Assembly (NCBI GenBank): GCA_963804865.1 | Contig: CAWDSH010000001.1 | Coordinates: 1,488,001 to 1,552,000, forward strand | Length of the DNA stretch: 64,000 nucleotides | Reading direction: 5' to 3' | Source of the DNA: CAVVEQ01 sp963804865 | GTDB lineage: Bacteria; Chloroflexota; Anaerolineae; Anaerolineales; Anaerolineaceae | Shown: piece by piece, positions 58,191 through 64,000 of the stretch | Layout: each line of letters begins with the position of its first letter | How positions within the stretch are numbered: the stretch's first letter is position 1 | Program-made: the position numbers and the translations under genes | The notes under the pieces: model-generated | What the model saw: only the letters and a program-made list of their open reading frames with translations | The model's database searches: none | Told to the model about the DNA's origin: nothing

Positions 58191-58682
58191 ATGAAAGTAA
58201 TGTATAGAATATTGGCTTTGTCAATCATTTTCATTTTTTTGGCTTCCTGCACTGCTCCCACGCCGGCTCCAACCGTGACTCCTGGGCCTGCGCCCACCAA
58301 TACCGGCGTCCCCCCTACGGAGACACCTGTGCCGCCAACGGTGACGCCCGTTCCCCCCACCCCGGAGCAGGTGCCCACCGAATTCATCCTGCCGCTGCCT
58401 TCCGGTACACCCGTCGCGGATTGGAAAGGCGTTGCCATCATGCCCGGTGCGCTTTCCGGCGAAGGCGATGATACCTACTATTCCTTTACCACTGAAAAAC
58501 CGCTCGAAGAGGTGCAGGCTTTCTATGAAAACGAGCTTGTTGCCCTCGGCTGGAGCGAGCTTGCCGTCGGTGAAGGTGAGGAAGGTGCCTCCATCCTGTT
58601 CTTCACCCGGGACGAGGAGACCTTCACCGTATCCATCATCCCGCAATCCGAGGGCTTGCTCTACGTCATGCTGATGCAATAG
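58191..58682 (+). CDS. Thr/Pro-rich lipoprotein of unknown function
   Basis: A 163-residue lipoprotein. The lipobox is IFLASC, followed by a Pro/Thr/Val spacer of about 45 residues and a compact domain (YYSFTTEKPLEEVQAFYENE, GASILFFTRDEETFTVSI). The domain recalls others that pair a membrane spacer with a ligand-sensing fold. GGAGGG precedes ATG 58191. TATAAT at 58106-58111 is a candidate -10. Confidence 0.78.
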   Translation: MKVMYRILALSIIFIFLASCTAPTPAPTVTPGPAPTNTGVPPTETPVPPTVTPVPPTPEQVPTEFILPLPSGTPVADWKGVAIMPGALSGEGDDTYYSFTTEKPLEEVQAFYENELVALGWSELAVGEGEEGASILFFTRDEETFTVSIIPQSEGLLYVMLMQ

Positions 58683-58726
58683 CCCGCGGATCGGGCTGCC
58701 ATATCAAGGAAAGCAGGGAAATTATT

Positions 58727-59147
58727 ATGTCTTCATCTAAATCTATGCCGCGATCTTTCAAGGATCTCGTGCGCCTTTTCAGCAAGCGTTTCAATAAGTC
58801 CACCATCGCCGATATCGAGAACGGCATAGGTCCGTATTCCATCATCTGCCACACCGGGCGCAAGAGCGGTCGCGCCTACCGCACCCCCGTGGATGCCACC
58901 TTCCTGGGCGATGTGGTCATCATCACCCTCCCCTACGGCATGCTGTCGGACTGGCTGCGCAACGTCCTCGCTGCTAAAGGCTGCCAGATCATCCACAAGG
59001 GACAGACTTATACCGCCAGCAGCCCCGAGGTGCTCACCGCCGCCGCTGCCCGCGAGCTGCTGCCTCAAGTGAAAGGGCGGTCTCTTCCAGGTCAAAGAAT
59101 TCCTGCGCATGTCCATTTCACCCCTGCCGGTCGCGAAAAAATCGTGA
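58727..59147 (+). CDS. Deazaflavin-dependent nitroreductase (DDN) paralogue, frameshifted
   Basis: About 139 residues, a paralogue of the DDN gene at 55359. CHTGRKSGRAYRTPVDATFL and RNVLAAKGCQIIHKGQTY are aligned with it. An extra T near 59081 breaks the frame; the repaired tail reads LFQVKEFLRMSISPLPVAKKS and stops at TGA 59145-59147. Without repair the tail is foreign to the family. A degenerate heptad repeat follows the stop. Confidence 0.85.
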
Positions 59148-59204
59148 TCCACTGTCCATCATCTGTTTTATTGCAGTATTCCAGAATGATCTGAGGTACT
59201 CACC

Positions 59205-59438
59205 ATGGATCCATCCATCAAGAAGCTCAAAGGCGCCAACATGGATATCGACCTCACCTCCCCCGTGGGTGTGATCGCCTGGCAGCAGGATGCCTGTCCC
59301 TGGAACCGTGCTGAGAGTACCAATCATCATGTCTGTGCCATCAAAAATACGTCGATTTGCCCGTATTTTTGCGGGGTGGAATATCTCGATACCCTCCTTT
59401 GCTGCTACCCCGGGGAGAATCCACTCAAACCGAAGTGA
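59205..59438 (+). CDS. Small cysteine-rich protein
   Basis: A 77-residue protein with six Cys: QDACPWN, HVCAIKN, SICPYFCG and LLCCYPGEN. The first line reads DIDLTSPVGVIAWQQDACP. The Cys spacing suggests metal or Fe-S binding. A GAGG site (CTGAGGTACTCACC) precedes ATG 59205. I recall similar unnamed proteins in Chloroflexi but cannot name a family. Confidence 0.65.
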   Translation: MDPSIKKLKGANMDIDLTSPVGVIAWQQDACPWNRAESTNHHVCAIKNTSICPYFCGVEYLDTLLCCYPGENPLKPK

Positions 59439-59476
59439 GTCTGCGCGGGGTAAAAATAAATTCATAAATAAATCTC

Positions 59477-59505
59477 TTGACAAAATAGAATATATGTTCT
59501 ATAAT
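59477..59505 (+). promoter_or_regulatory. Near-consensus sigma-70 promoter with LexA-like dyad
   Basis: TTGACA (59477-59482) and TATAAT (59500-59505) with a 17-base spacer, a full consensus. Between the boxes sits GAATATATGTTC, which fits the Gram-positive LexA pattern GAAC-N4-GTTC with one change. No ORF of normal size follows, so the product may be a small RNA or a short peptide. Confidence 0.7.
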
Positions 59506-59723
59506 ATAAATTCAAGGTTTCTGGACCTTAATAAGAGAAAAGCACGCACTTTGCACTTTCCAGGGATCAAGCATGAAGTTAAGTATTGATTTCAATAGGA
59601 TCAATTCTTAATATTCATTTGGAATATATTAGTTAATGAAAAGATCCCCGAGGGAAATTAAGATTAATATTGTTTCTTTTTTTCTCAGGGTCAATTCAAT
59701 ACATTCTTCCGCCGTCCTGCTTG

Positions 59724-59751
59724 GTCAATCGTCTATTGTCCATGGTCTGCA
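59724..59751. repeat. Heptanucleotide array, copy 4
   Basis: Units GTCAATC, GTCTATT, GTCCATG, GTCTGCA in register. It lies directly upstream of the -10 box of the next gene. Confidence 0.65.
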
Positions 59752-59763
59752 TCCTCCGGGGGG

Positions 59764-59769
59764 TACAAT
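59764..59769 (+). promoter_or_regulatory. -10 box of a probable leaderless gene
   Basis: TACAAT ends 6 bases before ATG 59776, so transcription would start at or near the A of the start codon. The -35 position falls in heptad repeat copy 4. Confidence 0.45.
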
Positions 59770-59775
59770 ATCTGC

Positions 59776-60243
59776 ATGGAAACCGTGATTGAAGGGCCTT
59801 CCTACAAAAAAGCTTCGCTTTGCGAGCCGATCCTGCGCGCCTTGCCCGATTGGTTCGGCATCGAGGATGACATCCTCCAGTACCTCGCGGATATCGATCG
59901 GCTGCCGACCTTCCTCGCCCTGGATGGCGATAATGTGGTTGGTTTCCTCACCCTCAAGCAGCACTTTCCCCATGCCGCTGAGATCCTCGTCATGGGCTGC
60001 CAGCCGGATGTGCGTCGCAAAGGCATTGGTCGCGCCCTCGTCGAGCGCGGGGAAGCCTGGCTGTTGGATCAGGGCGTCGAATACCTGCAGGTGAAGACCC
60101 TCGCGCCATCCCATCCCGATCCGGGTTACGCCATGACCCGCGCTTTCTACCAGGCGCTCGGCTTCCGCCCGCTCGAAGAATTCAAGCACATCTGGGATGA
60201 AGCCAATCCCTGCCTGGTCATGGTCAAGAAATTGGAGGAGTGA
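59776..60243 (+). CDS. GNAT-family N-acetyltransferase
   Basis: A 155-residue acetyltransferase. VVGFLTLKQHFPHAAEILVMG, PDVRRKGIGRALVERGEAWL (acetyl-CoA site) and TRAFYQALGFRPLEEF are clear. There is no ribosome site; the -10 box lies so close that the mRNA may be leaderless. The following membrane protein starts 4 bases after it ends. Confidence 0.88.
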   Translation: METVIEGPSYKKASLCEPILRALPDWFGIEDDILQYLADIDRLPTFLALDGDNVVGFLTLKQHFPHAAEILVMGCQPDVRRKGIGRALVERGEAWLLDQGVEYLQVKTLAPSHPDPGYAMTRAFYQALGFRPLEEFKHIWDEANPCLVMVKKLEE

Positions 60244-60247
60244 AAAA

Positions 60248-60617
60248 ATGCCTTCCTTCCTGGAAAAATTGATCGGCGGTATCAAGTACGACGCGGCCTT
60301 TCTGAAAGGTCACACCTTGCAGCCGGCATGGTACAAGGTCTTCAAGGTCTTCATCGTCATCGGCTTCCTGGCGCTCTACTGGATCGTTTTCGGGTTCACC
60401 AAAACGATCATCTTCTTTGCCTGCTTCGTCCTGCTTGGCGCTTGCCATGCACATGACCTATCGCATCAAGACCGATCGTTACACCCGCTCCTGGCAGGAT
60501 TTCATCGTTTACGAGCAGGATGGCGTGCGCAAGTACCGGCGCATCAGCTGGCGCTATTATGTGACGGTCATCCTCCTGGCACTGGTGGCGGTCACCGTCA
60601 GCCAGCTGCTGGGCTGA
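60248..60617 (+). CDS. Small membrane protein, frameshifted
   Basis: About 122 residues. ATG 60248 has GGAGGAG upstream. FLEKLIGGIKYDAAFLKGHT is followed by a double helix (VFIVIGFLALYWIVFGF, IIFFACFVLL). An extra T near 60435 separates it from ALAMHMTYRIKTDRYTRSWQ and a final helix YVTVILLALVAVTVSQLLG. No family recognised. Clustered with the GNAT upstream and the next small gene. Confidence 0.65.
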
Positions 60618-60654
60618 CCAGGCACGACAAATATGAACCATCACCGGAGGGAAT

Positions 60655-61009
60655 ATGACTGATCCTGAAAAGAAAAAAGGACATTACCTCGGCACCGAGA
60701 TCGAAGAAACCTGGTGGCGCCGTTATACCGCGGATCGCTTCCTGGCACGCGGGCTGGGGGAATACTGGCTGGATGACGCCAACTTTTATTTTCACCGCTA
60801 TTTCATCGAATCCCCGATCGTCATCCCGCTCGATGCCCTGGCTGGCGGTCAAGACCGGGAAGTGGCATTCCGGGAAATGGGCAGCCGGCGCGGACGTGGT
60901 CAAGGTCATCTGGCTCAAGGACGGCATGCGCCTGAGCTCCGGCTTCGTCCTTGTGGATGACGACGAGACAAAAGCGCTGATGGACGAGCTCAAGAAGCAT
61001 TTGAAGTAG
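60655..61009 (+). CDS. Hypothetical protein, frameshifted
   Basis: About 117 residues. It starts KKKGHYLGTEIEETWWRRYT; DDANFYFHRYFIESPIVIP follows. An extra G near 60846 breaks the frame; the repaired text is GKWHSGKWAAGADVVKVIWL and ends LDDDETKALMDELKKHLK-like (VDDDETKALMDELKKHLK). GGAGGG precedes ATG 60655. The shape resembles a short PH-like domain. Function unknown. Confidence 0.65.
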
Positions 61010-61013
61010 AGAT

Positions 61014-61034
61014 GACCATGGTCGATCGTCCATA
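61014..61034. repeat. Heptanucleotide array, copy 5
   Basis: Units GACCATG, GTCGATC, GTCCATA, five bases after the stop of the preceding gene. Confidence 0.6.
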
Positions 61035-61110
61035 GAGCAATCCTCCCCCTGACCAATGCATCCCGGGACAACTCGTGCTAATGTCAGTTCATGGCACCCG
61101 ATTCTATATT

Positions 61111-61159
61111 ATGTCGTTGACTTTTTCGGAATGTCCGGTGAATGTCGTGCTTACGACAT
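61111..61159. promoter_or_regulatory. Operator-like dyad before the XRE gene
   Basis: ATGTCGT-GCTT-ACGACAT at 61142-61159 is a perfect 7-bp inverted repeat; a third half-site ATGTCGT lies at 61111. The dyad ends where the -35 of the promoter with TATAAT (61182) would lie. This is a likely autoregulatory site. Confidence 0.6.
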
Positions 61160-61181
61160 GGTAATCCAAAACCCTCCTTTC

Positions 61182-61187
61182 TATAAT
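61182..61187 (+). promoter_or_regulatory. -10 box of the XRE gene
   Basis: TATAAT at 61182-61187, 29 bases before ATG 61217. The -35 is weak and overlaps the dyad. Confidence 0.6.
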
Positions 61188-61216
61188 GTGCGCAAATCTT
61201 GAAAGGAGAAAGAGAA

Positions 61217-61804
61217 ATGAAACAACCTGAACTTGGTATCAAAATAGCTGAATTGCGCCTGGGAAAAAACATGACCCAGGAGCAGCTGGCCGAAGCCTGC
61301 GAGGTGAGCACGCGCACCATCCAGCGCATCGAAAGTGGCGAGGTCGATCCCCGCACATTCACGCTCAGCATGCTGAGCACCACCCTCGAGTTTGATTTTG
61401 GCGGGGAAAACAACCAGCACGAGAACCTCTGGCTGGCGCTGCTGCACCTCAGCAGCTGGCTGCCCACCCTCATCGTGCCGCTGATCATCTGGTCCTGGAA
61501 GAAGCGGGAAAGCATGCGTATCCGCGAGGAAGGTCCCGCTGTGCTCAACTTCCAGATCACCATGATGCTCTTCCTCTTCGCGGGTGCATTAATCGCCATG
61601 ATCGTCCCCATGGTGCTCCTGCTGGACGAGCATGTGTTGATTGCGCTGGGAGGGAACACGGCTGTCATCCTGGCGGGCTTGACACCCCTGCCGATGATCG
61701 TGGTGAGTTTCTTCTGCACGGTCGAAGCCATCCTCAATACGATCCGATCCGTGGCGGAAAAACCAGTGCATTATCCGCTGAGCATCCCGTTCGTGAAGGA
61801 ATAG
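61217..61804 (+). CDS. XRE-family transcriptional regulator fused to a membrane domain (DUF4870-like)
   Basis: A 195-residue protein. The N-terminal helix-turn-helix (residues 6-62) shows LGIKIAELRLGKNMTQEQLA and VSTRTIQRIESGEVDPRTFT. The C-terminal half has three helices of DUF4870 type (LWLALLHLSSWLPTLIVPLI, FLFAGALIAMIVPMVLLL). The regulator is thus membrane-bound. AAAGGAGAAAG precedes ATG 61217. The dyad upstream suggests self-repression. Confidence 0.88.
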   Translation: MKQPELGIKIAELRLGKNMTQEQLAEACEVSTRTIQRIESGEVDPRTFTLSMLSTTLEFDFGGENNQHENLWLALLHLSSWLPTLIVPLIIWSWKKRESMRIREEGPAVLNFQITMMLFLFAGALIAMIVPMVLLLDEHVLIALGGNTAVILAGLTPLPMIVVSFFCTVEAILNTIRSVAEKPVHYPLSIPFVKE

Positions 61805-61817
61805 ACCCATATGGAAA

Positions 61818-61870
61818 GGACCATGGACGATCAACCATCGTCCATGGTCAATGGTCTGTTGTCCATCGCC
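61818..61870. repeat. Heptanucleotide array, copy 6, with inverted part
   Basis: Direct units GTCCATG, GTCAATG, GTCTGTT, GTCCATC, GCC from 61840. The preceding GGACCATGGACGATC is the inverse of the same unit, so the copy can form a stem of GACCATGGAC with GTCCATGGTC. Confidence 0.7.
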
Positions 61871-61943
61871 AAATCATCCCATTGACCGATGCAATCCACC
61901 AGGGATTGTTCTATCATCAAAGTGTGAGAAAGCGGGATTCGAA

Positions 61944-62973
61944 ATGAGCAAGCTAAAAGACTGGATCATCAAGCATCAAGTGGCGTCGTTCTTTATTTTG
62001 GCGTTCCTGATCACCTGGCCGGGATTCTTCATGGTCTTCTTTATCTTCCCCGGCAGCCAGGTCGTCGAGATCATCTTTTCCTCATACATCACTTTCGGAC
62101 CGGCGTTATCAGCGATGTTGATCTCAGGCCTGGCGAAACCCGAACCCAAGGCAAAAAGCAGCCGTGCCCGCTGGATCGTCTTTGGCATAACCTGGGTGGT
62201 CGCATCGTTGGTCCAGATCTTCTACTGCTGGCGAATCCAGCACATGATGCTCAACGCAGCAGTCATCATCATTTGCTGCATCTTCGGCCTGTTCCCGGCC
62301 TGGATCCTTTCCAGTGCTTATGCCAGGACTCCCGGTATCCGCGAGCATTTCTCGACGCTGCTAAAGCCAAGGGGTCCGGCAGTATGGTACCTGGTGATCT
62401 TCCTGATCTTTCCCGGCATGCTGCTTCTGACATTTGGCATCACGCGCCTTTTCGGTGGTGAAGCGGAATTCTATCTTTCCAATCTGGGATTTGGTGGCGC
62501 GGTTGTTTATCTGATCCTTGAATTCCTGCGCGGCTTCCTGATGACCGGGGGGATCAACGAGGAAAGTGGCTGGCGCGGTTTTGCCCTGCCCCGCCTGCAG
62601 GCGACGTTATCCCGTGATTGTTGCAGCCGGGATCGTCTGGTTCTTCTGGGCATCCTGGCACATCCCCTATGACATCGGCAGGCACATCCCGGTCGCCGAG
62701 ATGCTGGAAAACCGCCTCCTCTGGAACCTGGTGGTCGCCATCCTCATGGCCTGGCTGTACAACCGCACCAACGGCAGCATCCTGGCGCCGGCGCTCTTCC
62801 ATCCCGCTATGAACGCCTTCGGCAATGTGTTCTCACGGACTCCAGCAGCGAATATCATTCTGATCAGCCTGACACTCTTCGCCATCTTTTACGACCGCAT
62901 GTGGAAAAAACTGCCCGCGGATCACCCCGCGGTGGTTCAAGTTTCATCAGGAATGAATCCTCGACCTGTTTAA
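61944..62973 (+). CDS. CPBP-family intramembrane metalloprotease, frameshifted
   Basis: About 342 residues with eight or more helices. ATG 61944. The catalytic motifs EESGWRGFALPRLQ (EExxxR), WFFWASWHIP (FxxxH) and HPAMNAFGNVF (HxxxN) are all intact. An extra T near 62608 breaks the frame between RLQATL and PVIVAAGIVWF. The family processes prenylated or peptide substrates in membranes. Role unknown; the upstream XRE-DUF4870 regulator may control it. Confidence 0.88.
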
Positions 62974-62988
62974 GTCAAAGGAGTTGAA

Positions 62989-63267
62989 ATGACAGCTTTT
63001 TATGTATTTCTTGTTCTTGCCATAGTGAGCCTGATCACCGCTGGTGTTTCCGCGGTGCTCGTTACCAATGAGCTCAACAAGCGCGGCGTCAAAACACCCT
63101 TCCTGACGTTTCGTATGTTCTTCTTGAAATACCTTCATACATACAGGGAGATGACCCTTGCTGAAACCGGCAGGGTTGGCGTGTACTTTTATACATACAT
63201 CATCGGCATTAATTCGACGTGGATACTTGCTCTGGCGGCTTTTTTTGCCAGTAAAGCGGGAAATTAA
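62989..63267 (+). CDS. Small membrane protein
   Basis: A 92-residue protein with two helices (YVFLVLAIVSLITAGVSAVL and FYTYIIGINSTWILALAAFF) and a basic loop between. CAAAGGAGTTGAA precedes ATG 62989. No family recognised. It lies 16 bases after the CPBP protease gene. Confidence 0.65.
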   Translation: MTAFYVFLVLAIVSLITAGVSAVLVTNELNKRGVKTPFLTFRMFFLKYLHTYREMTLAETGRVGVYFYTYIIGINSTWILALAAFFASKAGN

Positions 63268-63293
63268 AGATCAATTCGAAATCTATAAACGGG

Positions 63294-64000
63294 ATGAAGT
63301 CAAATCTTGGCGATCTATTGAGATTTACGGTCCCATTGACGCTGCTCTGCGCCTGCACGCAGGTGCCCAATTCCTGCCCCGCATCCATATCAACCGATAG
63401 TATCAAAACAAGTTCCTCATTTTCTGCTCCGGAGGCATTTTTTCAATATCCCCTGGATGGTTTGCCATCTGATTCCAGATCATACTTCACCCAATTCGCA
63501 GCTCCCAGTTTGCCCCCCGGACCAGGTCAGGCATATCATGCCGCCGAGGATTATCTGATGCCGGCTGGCACACCCGTTTACGCCATCGCGGATGGCATCG
63601 TGAGTTTCTCCGGTTCGGCAGGAGGATATGGCTGGCTGATCATCATCGACCACCCAGAAGCCAACCTGTATTCCCTTTACGGGCACCTCAGTCCCAGTAG
63701 GTGGAATATAGGGTTGGTTGAAGTTGATAAGGGTGAATTGATCGCCTACCTGGGGGATGATGATGAGAATGGCGGCAGCAAGGAATCTCCACTGATACCT
63801 CATCTTCATTTTGGTATTCGCGCCGGGCAACGTAAGGATTACCCTGGCAGGGGTGAGTGGCGCTGGATGGCCGGCTGGATCAAATACTGCCCACAGGACC
63901 TTGGCTGGCTGCAGCCCTCGCTAATCATCAAAAGTCAGGACTTCCCTGAAGAAGGTTATCCATCGCCCAAGGTGGATTTCCTGACCGCCTGGGGCACCGA
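63294..64000 (+). CDS. M23-peptidase-like lipoprotein, cut by window end
   Basis: An open frame of at least 235 codons with no stop before the window ends. The signal peptide RFTVPLTLLCAC has a lipobox. The LytM-like domain shows AYHAAEDYLMPAGTPVYAIA (HxxxD), GYGWLIIIDHPE, YSLYGHLSPSRW and PHLHFGIRAG (HxH). These are the zinc-site motifs of M23 endopeptidases. It probably cleaves peptidoglycan cross-links or activates an amidase. The ribosome site is weak. Confidence 0.8.
   Translation, partial: MKSNLGDLLRFTVPLTLLCACTQVPNSCPASISTDSIKTSSSFSAPEAFFQYPLDGLPSDSRSYFTQFAAPSLPPGPGQAYHAAEDYLMPAGTPVYAIADGIVSFSGSAGGYGWLIIIDHPEANLYSLYGHLSPSRWNIGLVEVDKGELIAYLGDDDENGGSKESPLIPHLHFGIRAGQRKDYPGRGEWRWMAGWIKYCPQDLGWLQPSLIIKSQDFPEEGYPSPKVDFLTAWGT

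Larger units (their letters stand above)
59439..59775. other. AT-rich intergenic region with an orphan promoter
   Basis: About 335 bases with no recognised gene, very AT-rich from 59450 to 59690. It holds the strong promoter at 59477-59505, a possible 12-codon ORF from ATG 59573 with AGGGA upstream, and heptad repeat copy 4 at its right end. Confidence 0.55.

Overview
The window reads as a chromosomal segment of a Chloroflexi bacterium, probably class Anaerolineae. I infer this from Thr/Pro-rich lipoproteins, an MscL with a C-terminal zinc ribbon, a DUF3090/SCO1664 gene pair, F420-type DDN proteins, an RRM-type RNA-binding protein and a Na+-pumping methylmalonyl-CoA decarboxylase operon. There is no rRNA, no tRNA that I can recognise, no CRISPR array and no transposase. 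Most genes are moderately GC-rich. AT-richer patches lie near 20.9-22.2, 40.3-41.2, 49.5-52.7, 57.5-58.2 and 59.45-59.7 kb.

Layout. 0-2.8 kb: two-subunit CoA-transferase plus a D-2-hydroxyacid dehydrogenase. 2.8-11.3 kb: MFS and two DMT transporters, RRM protein, NUDIX hydrolase, MscL, GNAT, UbiA-type prenyltransferase, a beta-propeller lipoprotein and a P-loop protein. 11.4-18.9 kb: housekeeping genes (L19, C26 amidotransferase, glutamate racemase, DUF3090/SCO1664, homoserine dehydrogenase, FolK, FolP, dihydrolipoamide dehydrogenase). 19-26.5 kb: lipoprotein and alpha/alpha-toroid pair, CDF metal transporter, a three-gene GlpA/GlpB/DUF1667 flavoprotein operon and a CAP-LysM surface protein. 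26.5-34.3 kb: fused glycyl-tRNA synthetase, a penicillin-binding-protein homologue that has lost its catalytic motifs, and a membrane TPR protein. 34.3-41.9 kb: an atypical OmpR-type regulator, the mmd/oad sodium-pump operon, two propeller lipoproteins and a PEBP protein. 41.9-49.5 kb: DUF92 and PH-like membrane proteins, a DegT aminotransferase, a Cys/Met PLP enzyme, two large membrane proteins and a zinc-ribbon protein. 49.5-52.7 kb: an AT-rich island with HEPN, SHOCT and duplicated-domain lipoprotein genes, bordered by palindromic repeats. 52.7-64 kb: many small accessory genes (DUF3795, methyltransferase, two DDN paralogues, GNATs, a DUF2974 hydrolase, an XRE regulator, a CPBP protease and an M23-like lipoprotein cut by the window end).

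Two features run through the window. First, I count about 37 single-base frameshifts, about 30 of them an extra base and often in a homopolymer. They interrupt otherwise well-conserved genes, including the essential glyQS. This looks more like uncorrected sequencing or assembly error than decay. I give such genes their full reconstructed span and describe each break. Second, the intergenic DNA carries two dispersed repeat families: a heptanucleotide array (GTCCATN units) at six or more sites between 41 and 62 kb, and a palindrome GTCGGKCAC-N7-GTGMCCGAC around the AT-rich island.
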